Positions 1 to 10,087 of a DNA stretch of 64,000 bases are shown here, in pieces. Location: NCBI GenBank assembly GCA_002256435.1, contig NKJC01000001.1:1240001-1304000 (forward strand), written 5' to 3'. Both the position numbers and the translations under genes were made by a program. Origin of the DNA: Chitinophagaceae bacterium BSSC1. Lineage in GTDB: Bacteria > Bacteroidota > Bacteroidia > Chitinophagales > Chitinophagaceae. The notes beneath the pieces were generated by a model. That model made no database searches. It worked only from the letters and a program-made list of their open reading frames with translations, and was not told the origin of the DNA. Each line of letters opens with the position of its first letter. Position 1 is the stretch's first letter.

Positions 1-3000
1 TGACTGTTGCTCCACACTGACCTTCATCATTGTTCACTGTAATATTCGCTGGAGCAATTAAGCTTGGAGCCAAGCCACTCACCACAACATCAAAACTAGA
101 AGTCTCTGTTAATCCTGCTCCGTCTGTAACTGTATAAGTAACAGTGGTGGTTCCAATTGGGAATACTGATCCACTTGATAAACCAGCAGTTAATGTATTG
201 GAAACTACCGTACAATTGTCGGCCCCAACAGGCGCATTATAGGTTACAACGGCTCCCAATGCACTAGTAGCCAAAACCTGACCCTGTACATTGGTTGCTG
301 AAGTGATTGTACCTACCGAGCTGAAAAACGGTTTAATAATATCTTCAATAGTTACTACTAATGCGTTTGATGTATTTGAAACACATCCGCTAGCACTAGT
401 TACCACCACCGTATAAGATCCTGAAACAATGGCAGTAAAGCTAGCATTGGTAGCAGTTGGAATTAGTACCCCATTTTTAAACCATTGGTAGGTTGCAGGG
501 CTAGCATTGCTGCTAGCGTCTAATAATACCGCGCCTCCCAAGCAAACCGTCAAAGGACTAGCCGTTGAAATGCTGGCGGTTGGTTTGGGATTTACGGAGA
601 ATGTTGTTGTACTAATTCCTCCGCAAGTATTGGTAAATGTTATTGTAGTTGTTCCTTCTGCAATAGCTGTTACTTGACCAGCTACATTTACAGTGGCTAC
701 TGAATTGTTGCTACTAGACCAAGTACCTGAATTGGTATTGGCTAGGGTGCTAGTTGCACCAATACAAGCAGATGCTGTTCCTGTAATAGGAGCAGTTGCT
801 GGAACAAATGTTGGGCTATTGCCAGTAACATTGCCTGCTACCCAATTGCCTGTAGCGGTACTTGCAAAGTTGAACAATGTTCCATTGTTGTTATTTCCGC
901 TAGCATCGGTTAGCGTTGTAATACCAACGTTGTTGCCACCAATAAATCCTTGGTTAAATTTATAATAAGCAATCAAACCATTTTGTGTGCCTGTTAGTTC
1001 TCCGGTGCGATTGTTGTTGATTTCGCTTAAACAAAGTGCTCTATTCCAAATTCTTAATTCATCCAATTTGGCACTTGAGAAAATAGTAGGATTACCAGCA
1101 TTGAGTGAATATGCCCCAATTAGCAAATCTCTACCAACATTATTTAATACCGTTCCGGCTGGAATAGTAATACTAGCATCTAAAACGCCATTTACGTACA
1201 AGCTTAATAATGTTCCTTTACGAACAACTGCTAAATGATACCACTGATTTAAATTCATCACAGTATTGCCATTCAATTGATGAATTGTATTTGCAGATTC
1301 AATCCAAAATGCAGGTTTGTTGTCCATGCCTGCAGCTGTATTATTTAGCACCCATTCGTTGGTTCCCAATACAGCACCAGTATTCCATTTACCCACTAAT
1401 CCACTATTATTATAACTAACCGAATTGGCTTGTTTTAAAGTCCAAGTTTCTATTGTAAAATCATTGGCGCCAAAATCCAAGCTGGCGTTGTCTGCCACTT
1501 TCACATAATCATTTGCACCATCCAAAGCCAAAGCAGTTGCAGGCAATGCATTAACTACTACCGTTGCAGTTGCAGTGCCAGGACAACCATTAGTTGTTCC
1601 AGTTACCGTATAAACTCCTGCATTTACCAATTGTGCATTTGCAATAGTTGGATTTTGTGTAGTTGATACAAATGCATTGGGTCCAGTCCATGAATAGGTG
1701 GTTGCCCCAGATGCAGTTAAATTAATATTTGTTCCAGCATTTACAGGAGTGTTGCTAGAAGCTGTAACTGTTGGCAAAGCATTTACTGTAAAGTTCAATG
1801 TTTTTACGCCGCTACAAATACCGGTAAAAGTGATTACAGTAGTTCCTGCTGAAACTCCAGTTACTAAACCAGATGCGTTAACGGTTGCTACTGCTGTATT
1901 ACTGCTAGACCAAGAACCAGTGCTAGTGTTTGTTAAGGTTGTTGTTCCATTTACACAAACGCTACTTGCACCAGAAATTACATTGACTGGAGTATTATAT
2001 ACAGGGCTAACTGCCGTTGGCGATAGTATTCCAGCTACCCAGTTTGAAGTAGCGCCTGTATTGTTGAAACCAACCATGGTTCCGTTCTTATTATTTCCAC
2101 TAGCGTCTGTAACGGTAGTGATGGCGCTATTGTTAGCACCTGTAATACCTTGATTAAATTTATAATAAGCTGTTAAGCCGGTTTGTGTTCCGCTTAACAT
2201 AGCATTCATATTGTTTTGTATTTCTGTTTGACAAAGTGCCCTAGACCAAATTCTGGCTTCATCAAGAGAGCCACTTAATAAATTTAATGATAGTTCATAA
2301 GCACCTAATAAAACAACATTTCCACCGCCGCCATAAGCCGGCACTGCATTATTGGTTGATACCAAAACACCATTCTTATATAGTTTCATGGTAGTAGTTG
2401 GGGCATCATAAGTAACAGCAACATGATACCATTGACCAGCTACCAAAGCTGTAGGGTCTTGAACTTGATTCCATACTTCATTATGCCCAGCACTCAACTT
2501 ATTTCCATAAGCTGTTGGAGCCCAGAAAGCATGTTGGCTAGCAGCCCCACCAGAAATAAAATTATTGACAGCAGCTGGATTACTAATATTAACCCATGCT
2601 TCCTTGGTATAAGATGCACCAAGAATATTTCCAAGATTTACATAATCATTACTACCATCAAAATTCAAAGCACCTGCATTGGTATACGCATTGTTTTGAT
2701 TGATTTCCATTGCAGTTCTATTTCCTGCTGTGATGGTGGTATTGGAAACAATCAGTTCTGCCAAATTACCATTATAAAAAGCACCAACATCCCTACCAAT
2801 CCATGCATTACCAGTGTAGTTAAAAGAAGATCCTAATGTACCGTTAACAATAGTACCATTTCTAGATTGAACAACGGTACTACCATTACCAGACCATGTA
2901 GCATTAACAACATAAGCTTGGTTAATAGCAACTGGTCCAAGTGTAATATTGTTAGGACCCCAAGTAGTATATAAACCAAATGCACCTGCACTATTTAATG

Positions 3001-3622
3001 GACCAAATCCTGGTCCTTGTGTACCTCCCCCTAAAGACCAAGCAACAACTGCATTAAAACCAGACTGCAATACTGGTTGTACTTGAACCGCAGAGATGGT
3101 TCCTGCTGCATTGATAATAGAAGAAGACATAGGTAGGTCCATGAATTGAGCTGAACCATTAAAGCTCAAAGTGGCTTTGCTATTTAAAACAGAACTAGTT
3201 ACTACAACCCCGTTAGATACCAATAATGGCTGATTAGCAGCGGTTGTTTGTGTAGCGTTACGCCCATTACCTGATTGATCATACCAGATAGAGACAAAAG
3301 CGTTAGTGGCTGCCGCAAAACTGCTTAAAGCTACCGAACCGGTACCCCCTGAAACAAATGTTGCTATACTATTGGCACTAATGATCCCATTAACATCAAA
3401 TGCTAGGTCAGCCACAGCATTATCAGACGCCCTTCTAATTCTAACTGCTGCTCCTGTATAAGAACTACTCAGTTTTCTGGTGGCATAAGCTGCAGCAGCC
3501 GGCGTGGCCGATGTTAAACCAGCTAGATCCAAAACATTTTGAGCTTGAAGGGAATTGTTCGCAGAAAAAAGCGAAATAGCGCATACCAGTAAAAGGTAAT
3601 ACTTACGTAAAACTAATCTCAT
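1..3622 (-). CDS. Giant secreted modular adhesin (LamG/Ig/HYR), 3' end outside window
   Basis: One open frame runs from the ATG at 3620-3622 to the left edge (about 1,207 codons) without a stop. It opens with a Sec signal peptide (MRLVLRKYYLLLVCAISLFS, cleavage near SLQAQ). Residues ~25-305 resemble the arabinofuranosidase-B-like concanavalin fold common in Bacteroidota adhesins (motifs RIRRASDN, WYDQSGNGRNATQ). A LamG domain follows (~315-490), then a Big_2-like Ig domain (~545-597) and an Ig-like stretch (~620-650). A second LamG (~694-884), second Big_2-like (~944-987), PKD/Ig-like (~1020-1077) and a HYR domain reach the edge. The two LamG-Big_2 modules are clear duplicates (AYYKFNQG, TDASGNN, SWSSSN/TWSSSN). 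Such proteins are usually exported by the type IX system, but the C-terminal sorting domain would lie outside the window. Ligand unknown. Confidence 0.85.
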   Translation of the reverse strand, partial: MRLVLRKYYLLLVCAISLFSANNSLQAQNVLDLAGLTSATPAAAAYATRKLSSSYTGAAVRIRRASDNAVADLAFDVNGIISANSIATFVSGGTGSVALSSFAAATNAFVSIWYDQSGNGRNATQTTAANQPLLVSNGVVVTSSVLNSKATLSFNGSAQFMDLPMSSSIINAAGTISAVQVQPVLQSGFNAVVAWSLGGGTQGPGFGPLNSAGAFGLYTTWGPNNITLGPVAINQAYVVNATWSGNGSTVVQSRNGTIVNGTLGSSFNYTGNAWIGRDVGAFYNGNLAELIVSNTTITAGNRTAMEINQNNAYTNAGALNFDGSNDYVNLGNILGASYTKEAWVNISNPAAVNNFISGGAASQHAFWAPTAYGNKLSAGHNEVWNQVQDPTALVAGQWYHVAVTYDAPTTTMKLYKNGVLVSTNNAVPAYGGGGNVVLLGAYELSLNLLSGSLDEARIWSRALCQTEIQNNMNAMLSGTQTGLTAYYKFNQGITGANNSAITTVTDASGNNKNGTMVGFNNTGATSNWVAGILSPTAVSPVYNTPVNVISGASSVCVNGTTTLTNTSTGSWSSSNTAVATVNASGLVTGVSAGTTVITFTGICSGVKTLNFTVNALPTVTASSNTPVNAGTNINLTASGATTYSWTGPNAFVSTTQNPTIANAQLVNAGVYTVTGTTNGCPGTATATVVVNALPATALALDGANDYVKVADNASLDFGANDFTIETWTLKQANSVSYNNSGLVGKWNTGAVLGTNEWVLNNTAAGMDNKPAFWIESANTIHQLNGNTVMNLNQWYHLAVVRKGTLLSLYVNGVLDASITIPAGTVLNNVGRDLLIGAYSLNAGNPTIFSSAKLDELRIWNRALCLSEINNNRTGELTGTQNGLIAYYKFNQGFIGGNNVGITTLTDASGNNNNGTLFNFASTATGNWVAGNVTGNSPTFVPATAPITGTASACIGATSTLANTNSGTWSSSNNSVATVNVAGQVTAIAEGTTTITFTNTCGGISTTTFSVNPKPTASISTASPLTVCLGGAVLLDASSNASPATYQWFKNGVLIPTATNASFTAIVSGSYTVVVTSASGCVSNTSNALVVTIEDIIKPFFSSVGTITSATNVQGQVLATSALGAVVTYNAPVGADNCTVVSNTLTAGLSSGSVFPIGTTTVTYTVTDGAGLTETSSFDVVVSGLAPSLIAPANITVNNDEGQCGATV

Positions 3623-3839
3623 AGAGTGTTGTTAGGGGTTAGAAGCAAGGAAAATAGTACCAATGTTGAAACTTTGCAAGGCCTAATCGACCACTCAAGT
3701 GCAGAAAGTAGACGAAATAGTATTATTTGTAGACGATATGTTTACATTATGCACATTCTCTTACATATTTAGATGATCATCCTAAAAAACAAGAAACTTG
3801 GTTGGTCAATCCTTGAATTGTTTACTTTAGGATTGATTT

Positions 3840-6800
3840 ATGCAAAAATTAGCCCTAATTATTTTTGTACTGGCTGCATGGATTCAAGTAAAAAGCCAGG
3901 ACCCAGCACCTAAGTTGTTGGGCAATTTTAGTTGGGTAAAAACGGGTAATTCATCCAAACCGGCTTCCTTAAAAGTGAAAGCCATTCCGGTAAAGATGGA
4001 GACAAAGGAGGTGCCCAACCAATATCCCATTACGCCGGTTAGACCCATCAATCCGGGAACCCTGATGCTGAAAATGGGAAGGACCATCCCAAAAACCAGT
4101 CCCTATCAATATGGAAAAAAATGGTTGCTAAAGCCAGAAGTCAAAGACGCCCCTCCCTTATTAGAAAGAGACAATGCTTGGTTTAACGTTTCTTATGCCG
4201 ATAGGCAACATGGGTTTGCGGGCATTTTTACCAGTGATTTTGCAGAAGATAGCAACCACCATATTTGGATGGCCACCGACAAGGGGTTGATCCGTTACGA
4301 TGGATATCATTACTATATCTATGATAACCAATCAGGTTTACCCAATATGACAATAGAATCCATTCAGTTTGATCAACTCAATAGGTTATGGCTGGGATCA
4401 GACAAAGGGGTATACCTGATTCAAAATGATTCCATCTTAAGCATTCAAACCCCAGAACTAGATTTTAAAAATTTGTATTGTAGACACATACAACTGGATC
4501 AACAAAATAGGATTTGGTTGGCAACAAAGGAGCATGGGGCCATCTGTGTTGATGAAAAAAAACTTAGCATTTATGATAAGAGCTCTGGACTCCCATCCAA
4601 TTATGTACACACAACTCATGTAGCCAAAAACGGGAATTTACTTTTTGGCATGTGGGATATTGGATTGGTAGTGGTTGAGCCTGACCAAATGAAATTTCTA
4701 TTTAGTCAAAACAAACAATTATTGTATCACGATATTTCTGCCATTTATGAAAATGAACAGGGCATTTGGTTGGGTGGTTTTTCAGCAGGACTGATTAAGT
4801 TGGGCAAAGCCGATACCCTGCAATACAGTTTTATGGGTGATTTTGCTGATAGAATCTATGATATAGCACAAGGACCAAAAGGTATTTACTGTTCTATTTA
4901 TGGTGGTGGTGTAGCCATCTTTAATGGCAAAACACATATACGAATCAATGAAACCAATGGCTTACACGATAGAAATTCCTATAACTTATTTGTTGACAGT
5001 TTTGAAAATCTATGGGTGGCAGATTTAGCCAATGGTTTTTCAAGATTGAATGAAAATAAATTCTACATACAGCCTCTTCAAAATAAAAATTTAAAACAAG
5101 TAATGGGCTTGCTGCCCGATGGTAAACGAGGCAATTGGATTCTTTCAGAAGGAAACGGTTTGGCATATGATAATGGAAAATCTGTAACTTATTATAGTAA
5201 TACTTTGCAAAATGGGGTCAAGCCCATGTTGCACCCCATGTCTGGTATTGTAAATCCTGATGGTTCCATTTGGTTGAGTTCTTATGGTGCAGGAATAGTA
5301 TATGGTAAGAACAAAGATTTTACATTTTATCAGTATGACGATTTTTGGGAAAATGAAATCATCTTCTCTGTAAAAAGAGACAAGGACCAAACCATCTGGT
5401 TTAGTACCATGCGCTTTGGGGTAATTGCTTATCAGAACAATCAATTTTGGCACTATGATAAAAGCAATGGTTTAATAGACAACAATCCAAAACTATTATA
5501 CCATGATGCAAATGGACAAGTCATTGCAACTTATGAATACGGCTTACAAAAATTGTCTAATAACCAAATTGAAACAATGCACCTGAATGGCAATACATTC
5601 AAAGCAAAAGTGAATGATTGGTTGGTTTTAAAAACTGGCAAAACCCTAATGGCAACAGAGAATGGGGGTTTGTTGTTGATGGATCAAAATCAAATTTGGC
5701 AATGGAACCAAGACAATGATTTAATGTCAAATACCATTAAGAAAATCATTGAAGACAAAAGCGGAATTATTTGGATCACTACTAATAATGGCATTGAGTC
5801 TTTTCAATTAAAAGACAAACAATTGGTCAACCATCAAATCTATCATACAGGTAATGGATCTTATATTCTAAATGCCAAAGAACCATTTTTAGATAGTGCA
5901 GGTAATCCTTATTGGTTTTTGGGAAATAAGAAATTATTATTTGATCCTGAAGGTCAGAGACAACTTGAACAAGCACCCATTTTCAGAATTAGAGATATTT
6001 GGGTAGATGGCACATCAAAAACTACTCAAGAAAAAGTATATCTATTACCGGATGAAAAACTAGCTATTAATTTCAGTACCATTTTTTGGGGTAGAGAACA
6101 ACACTTAGAAATAGGTTATTTGATTATTTCTGGCCAAGGCGATAGTAGTTATAGAAGCATTGGGAAAAAAGGACAGATCTTAATCAATGACTTGGTACCA
6201 AATTCCTACAAGATTTTGTTAGTAGCCAAGGATGGTAATAAGCTGTATTATTCAAAACCAATTTGGATGGATATCCTGAATTTCTGGTACAATAGATGGG
6301 GATTCAGGGTGCTCATGTTATTGATTTTGTTAGGTGCTATTTTATATTATTTTAAAAACAAACAAGCACAGCAAGAGAAATTAAATCAGGTATTGGAACA
6401 AAAAGTAGCAGAACAAACAGAGCAGATAGTACAAGAGAAAGAAGAGTTGGTTAAAAGCAATCAGGTAATTCTACAACAGAACAAGGAAAAAGATGCATTG
6501 ATTCAAGAAGTGAATCATCGTGTAAAAAACAATTTGCAATTCATGTCGGCCATGGTGCAAATGCAATCCAATACCAATCAACATCAACCAACCAAGGACG
6601 CACTATTAGAAACTAACAGAAGAATCAATGCAATGTCATTGGTGCATGAAATGTTGTATCATAAAATGGATACAGAAGGATTGTATATAGATGGATACTT
6701 AAAAGAGTTGGTGAACCAGTTAAAAGAGTTAACCAATCCAGGACAAGCGCCTATTGTTTTCAAATTGGAATTGGCAGAATTATTTTTAGATTCCAAAACA

Positions 6801-7091
6801 GCCACTTCATTGGGTATGATTGTTTCAGAACTGGTGAGTAATTCTATTGAACACGCTTTTCATCAAACAACAGATCCAAAAATTGATATTCAATTATTTG
6901 TACAAGAAGTGGATAAAATCTGTTTAATGGTAAAAGATAATGGAACAGAAGGTCCTAATAAAATTAAAATGGGTTCTGGATTGGGAACCAGATTGATAGA
7001 TATTTTCTGCAGGCAATTAAATGGTGATTACAAAGCGGAACATAATAATGGATTTGAATTCAAATTGGTTTTTAAATTCAGAAAGCCATGA
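3840..7091 (+). CDS. Periplasmic-propeller sensor histidine kinase (Reg_prop, Y_Y_Y, HisKA_2)
   Basis: This 1,083-residue protein starts with a signal peptide (MQKLALIIFVLAAWIQVKSQ). About 650 residues of Reg_prop-like beta-propeller repeats follow (recurring IWLGS/IWMATDKG/LWVAD blades), then a Y_Y_Y-like domain (~690-800). One transmembrane helix lies near 820-840, then a coiled coil (~843-885). The kinase is of the HisKA_2 type, with motif EVNHRVKNN and phospho-acceptor His893, followed by a HATPase_c domain (N box SELVSNSIEHAF, DNGTEG, GSGLGTRLI). A HisKA_2 kinase, rather than the HisKA plus AraC output of classic Bacteroides hybrids, suits the separate regulator encoded next. Its stop codon overlaps the regulator start by 4 nt (ATGA), so the pair is probably translationally coupled. 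The ligand is unknown. Confidence 0.9.
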   Translation: MQKLALIIFVLAAWIQVKSQDPAPKLLGNFSWVKTGNSSKPASLKVKAIPVKMETKEVPNQYPITPVRPINPGTLMLKMGRTIPKTSPYQYGKKWLLKPEVKDAPPLLERDNAWFNVSYADRQHGFAGIFTSDFAEDSNHHIWMATDKGLIRYDGYHYYIYDNQSGLPNMTIESIQFDQLNRLWLGSDKGVYLIQNDSILSIQTPELDFKNLYCRHIQLDQQNRIWLATKEHGAICVDEKKLSIYDKSSGLPSNYVHTTHVAKNGNLLFGMWDIGLVVVEPDQMKFLFSQNKQLLYHDISAIYENEQGIWLGGFSAGLIKLGKADTLQYSFMGDFADRIYDIAQGPKGIYCSIYGGGVAIFNGKTHIRINETNGLHDRNSYNLFVDSFENLWVADLANGFSRLNENKFYIQPLQNKNLKQVMGLLPDGKRGNWILSEGNGLAYDNGKSVTYYSNTLQNGVKPMLHPMSGIVNPDGSIWLSSYGAGIVYGKNKDFTFYQYDDFWENEIIFSVKRDKDQTIWFSTMRFGVIAYQNNQFWHYDKSNGLIDNNPKLLYHDANGQVIATYEYGLQKLSNNQIETMHLNGNTFKAKVNDWLVLKTGKTLMATENGGLLLMDQNQIWQWNQDNDLMSNTIKKIIEDKSGIIWITTNNGIESFQLKDKQLVNHQIYHTGNGSYILNAKEPFLDSAGNPYWFLGNKKLLFDPEGQRQLEQAPIFRIRDIWVDGTSKTTQEKVYLLPDEKLAINFSTIFWGREQHLEIGYLIISGQGDSSYRSIGKKGQILINDLVPNSYKILLVAKDGNKLYYSKPIWMDILNFWYNRWGFRVLMLLILLGAILYYFKNKQAQQEKLNQVLEQKVAEQTEQIVQEKEELVKSNQVILQQNKEKDALIQEVNHRVKNNLQFMSAMVQMQSNTNQHQPTKDALLETNRRINAMSLVHEMLYHKMDTEGLYIDGYLKELVNQLKELTNPGQAPIVFKLELAELFLDSKTATSLGMIVSELVSNSIEHAFHQTTDPKIDIQLFVQEVDKICLMVKDNGTEGPNKIKMGSGLGTRLIDIFCRQLNGDYKAEHNNGFEFKLVFKFRKP

Positions 7092-7780
7092 ACAGTTTAA
7101 AAGTATTAATAGTAGAAGACGAGATCTTGATTGCGGAGCATATCAAAGATCATCTTATGCAATTTGGAGTTCAGCAAATTAGCATGGCCCATAATAAAGA
7201 GGCGGCGCTTACCATGTTGGAATCAGAAAAACCCAATTTGGTTTTATTAGACATGCATTTGCAAGCTGCATTGGATGGATTGGACTTAGCCAAGCATATA
7301 GACTCAGAAATAAATGTTCCTTATATTTTTATTACGGCAAATTCAGACATGTTGGTCATTAAAGAAGCCGTACAAACAAATGCAGCGGCCTATATTACCA
7401 AGCCCATCAAACAATCTGATTTGTTTGCGGCCATTCAGTTATCCAAAAAAACCGGAGCGGGTTCCAACGAAAAGCATTTATTAATCAAAGATGGTTATTC
7501 GGTTCAAAAGATTTTGATAGACGATATTCAATATGTAGAAAGCAATGGCAATTATTTGAACATCATTACCAAACAACAAAAACATTTGTGTAGACAATCC
7601 ATGGATTGGTTGCAAACACAATTGCCAGAAGCACAATTTATGCGCATCCATCGTTCTTATTTTGTGAATCTATATTTAGTTCAAAAAGTCAATTCTAAAT
7701 TTGTGTATTTAAACAATTTGGAGTTGCCCATTTCTAGAACCTATTTGCCAAAAGTGCAAGAATATTTGAAAATCAGTTAG
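7088..7780 (+). CDS. LytTR-family response regulator
   Basis: A receiver domain occupies residues 1-~118, with acidic residues in IVEDE, phospho-acceptor Asp55 (LVLLDMHL), Thr83 and Lys105 (ITKP). A LytTR DNA-binding domain covers ~130-225 (IQYVESNGNYLNI, MRIHRSYFVNL). The gene overlaps the propeller kinase by 4 nt and is almost certainly its cognate output. LytTR regulators typically bind tandem imperfect direct repeats upstream of target promoters. Plausible targets are the divergent adhesin gene and this operon, but no site is identifiable by eye. Confidence 0.93.
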   Translation: MNSLKVLIVEDEILIAEHIKDHLMQFGVQQISMAHNKEAALTMLESEKPNLVLLDMHLQAALDGLDLAKHIDSEINVPYIFITANSDMLVIKEAVQTNAAAYITKPIKQSDLFAAIQLSKKTGAGSNEKHLLIKDGYSVQKILIDDIQYVESNGNYLNIITKQQKHLCRQSMDWLQTQLPEAQFMRIHRSYFVNLYLVQKVNSKFVYLNNLELPISRTYLPKVQEYLKIS

Positions 7781-7798
7781 CAATAACTAACTTCAAAG

Positions 7799-8632
7799 AT
7801 GCGCTACCTGCCACTGATTTTCTTGTTGTTCTCATGCACCAGCAGCAAGTTGGCAATGAAGCAATGGAGTTCACCTCCAGAGCCGGCAGGCTGGGGAGGG
7901 GCTGGGTCCGCGCAAACACGCACCACAGGATCAGCATTTTACCAGCAAGCCATTAGCTACAATTGGCAACAAAGAGACTCTCTTGCCACAGCGCTTTTTT
8001 TGCAGGGCGATGTTCCTGATTTTTACAAACGCTTTGTTAGCATCAAGAGTAGTTTTACAGATAGTCTGAAGCAGGTTCATCGTATTGAGTATGAAGTGGC
8101 CCCAGACTATCTAAGCATTGGCACTAATGAAGACTGGGCCCGCGTTCCCCTTACGCCCATGGCCGCTCAAGTCATTGCCGATAGTCTCCATTGTTTTCTA
8201 CCAACCAGAAAAATGGTCAACGAGATCTATGTGCAAAGCAAGGTGAAGTTAGCCCCGGTTCCCATGTATGCTTTTAGAGATAGTACCGTTACTATGTGGC
8301 AGCACCACTTGATCATTGAAGGACAAAGACAGGGAAGAAAGGGGTTGATTGCTGGAATTAAAAAAGACGTGGTGATTAGCAATGTGGTGAGTCAACACGC
8401 CAAGTCTAATAGAGTAGCTATTTATGGGTGGCATCTCTTGAACGGCAAAGCCATTCAACCTTTGTATGCTGGCCATGTGAACTGGTACGTGGATTATAGT
8501 CATGGCATTAGACTCATCAAAAGAACAGTAAAGGTTGATGAAAAAAAAATGGATTACAAAGACGTGCTTCGTAATCCATTACTAAGTGGGCTCTTAACCG
8601 ATGAGGCAGAGCCGATATTTCTTTCTTACTAA
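7799..8632 (+). CDS. Conserved hypothetical lipoprotein
   Basis: The 277-residue product has a short hydrophobic N-terminus and a lipobox (LLFSC, Cys13), predicting a lipid-anchored envelope protein. I do not recognise a family with confidence. A GC-rich stretch (about 7876-7925) encodes a Pro/Gly-rich linker (PPEPAGWGGAG) right after the anchor and differs in composition from its surroundings. The rest is a compact soluble domain containing GTNEDWARVPLTP, LPTRKMV and GWHLLNGKAIQPLY. Conservation of Trp and His residues suggests a folded, possibly enzymatic domain, but no catalytic motif can be named. The gene lies 18 nt after the response regulator and may belong to that operon. Its stop codon overlaps the convergent oxidoreductase stop by 4 nt. 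Confidence 0.6.
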   Translation: MRYLPLIFLLFSCTSSKLAMKQWSSPPEPAGWGGAGSAQTRTTGSAFYQQAISYNWQQRDSLATALFLQGDVPDFYKRFVSIKSSFTDSLKQVHRIEYEVAPDYLSIGTNEDWARVPLTPMAAQVIADSLHCFLPTRKMVNEIYVQSKVKLAPVPMYAFRDSTVTMWQHHLIIEGQRQGRKGLIAGIKKDVVISNVVSQHAKSNRVAIYGWHLLNGKAIQPLYAGHVNWYVDYSHGIRLIKRTVKVDEKKMDYKDVLRNPLLSGLLTDEAEPIFLSY

Positions 8633-10038
8633 ATCTTGTAATACTGCTCCCATCCTTTTCTTGGAGGCAGCCCTACCAACATTTCATTAGCCATTTTATT
8701 ATTGGTGATCTGTTTGGTCTTTCTATCAAATTTCAAAGTGGTATTCAAGTGCTGCGCCAATACACCTAAGCAGAACACCTGACTCAAAGGACCAGCAATA
8801 TGGAAAGGAGAACGGGTTTCTTCCTGACCCATACAAGCTTTTAAGAAATTGGCGTAGTGATTACTTGGGCTCTTAGGCACTTCAGGCAAACGGCCAGCCA
8901 TTTCTTTTGCTTTCTCTTCAGGTATAATAGAAAGTGTGGTACCATGAGAACCACCTTTGAAGGTTAGGTCCTTACCATAGATAATCTTACCGGGGTTTAG
9001 TTTGGCAGCCTGCACTTTGGCGTTGCCGGCCGGAGGAATATTGGCGTCTAATTGGGTGTTGGTGTAACCGGCCGGAAGTGGCGGTTGGTTGTCAACACCG
9101 TCATACCAAGTGATGTCACAGGCAGGCATTTTAGCGCGCTCCGGAAAATGAAACTTGATGGTAGAAGAAGTTGGATAGAAGAAAGGATTGTGACCAGTTG
9201 CTTTGAGCATGCTGATCTCTGTAGGCAAACCAAGGTCTAGAAACTGGTGAGCCGTATCAATAATATGCGCACCCCAATCGCCCAAGGCACCCATGCCAAA
9301 ATCATACCAGCAGCGCCACTGACCATTAATATAGTCATGGTTATAGTCATGCATTTGCGTAACACCATGCCAAGTATTCCAGTCAAGGGTAGCAGGAATG
9401 GCTTCAGCCGCAGGCAGTTTTTTAATATTGGTATCCCAACCATGCCATCTGCGTGCATTATTCATGTGCGCGGTAATAGCTGTAACGTCTTTGATAATAC
9501 CTGCTTCAGTCCAGGCTTTGAACTGAAAATAGTTGCCATCGGAATGACCTTGGTTACCCATTTGAGTCACCACCTTAGAATGTTTCTTAGCGGCTTTCAT
9601 CATCAGCTCCACTTCATTAAAAGTGCGGGCCATGGGTTTTTCCACGTACACGTGTTTGTCCAAAGAAAGCGCCATCATGGTAATGGCAAAATGCGAATGG
9701 TCCGGAACGCCAATGGAAACGGCTTCAATTTGAGAACCCATTTTGTCAAACATGGTTCTAAAATCTTGAAAGCGCGGAACGTCAGGAAACATTTTCAAAA
9801 CTTCCTGTGTTTGGGGAGCACCCATATCAACATCGCAAAAAGCAACAAAATTGGCCAAACCAGTTTTGGCAAAAGACATGACGTCTGAGCCACCTTGGTT
9901 ACCAATACCAATACAGGCAAGGTTTACTTTTCCGCTAGCGCGATTGGCAAAGCCATTGTTCCAAATAGCTGGAAAAGCAGTGGCTGTAGAAAGCAGGGCG
10001 GCATTCTTCAGGAATGACCTGCGGGATTTATTAGGCAT
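8629..10038 (-). CDS. Tat-exported Gfo/Idh/MocA-family oxidoreductase
   Basis: I take the ATG at 10036-10038 as the start (469 residues). The frame extends to a TTG three codons earlier, but the ATG places the twin-arginine signal (KSRRSFLKNAALL) at the very N-terminus. A Rossmann NAD(P)-binding motif follows (LACIGIGNQG), then the family's EKP motif (HVYVEKPMA) and the typical C-terminal region (GMGALGDWGAHIIDTAH). Proteins of this family oxidise or reduce sugars or inositols, or act as glycosidases through a redox mechanism. Export with a bound cofactor is common in Bacteroidota. The substrate is unknown. It is convergent with the preceding lipoprotein, the two stop codons sharing the bases CTAA. 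Confidence 0.9.
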   Translation of the reverse strand: MPNKSRRSFLKNAALLSTATAFPAIWNNGFANRASGKVNLACIGIGNQGGSDVMSFAKTGLANFVAFCDVDMGAPQTQEVLKMFPDVPRFQDFRTMFDKMGSQIEAVSIGVPDHSHFAITMMALSLDKHVYVEKPMARTFNEVELMMKAAKKHSKVVTQMGNQGHSDGNYFQFKAWTEAGIIKDVTAITAHMNNARRWHGWDTNIKKLPAAEAIPATLDWNTWHGVTQMHDYNHDYINGQWRCWYDFGMGALGDWGAHIIDTAHQFLDLGLPTEISMLKATGHNPFFYPTSSTIKFHFPERAKMPACDITWYDGVDNQPPLPAGYTNTQLDANIPPAGNAKVQAAKLNPGKIIYGKDLTFKGGSHGTTLSIIPEEKAKEMAGRLPEVPKSPSNHYANFLKACMGQEETRSPFHIAGPLSQVFCLGVLAQHLNTTLKFDRKTKQITNNKMANEMLVGLPPRKGWEQYYKI

Positions 10039-10087
10039 AGCAAGCAATTTTTTAGGTTCACTAATATAACTATAAAGCCTACAACAA

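Noticed and set aside
3823..3830. TACTTTAG as a promoter -7 element for the propeller kinase
   Set aside because: It resembles TAnnTTTG, but the ATG lies only about 10 bases on and no convincing -33 TTTG sits at the right distance.
9247..9888. Plus-strand frame of 213 codons opposite the oxidoreductase gene
   Set aside because: It is antisense to a well-supported gene with Rossmann and EKP motifs and encodes a His-rich product with no recognisable domain.
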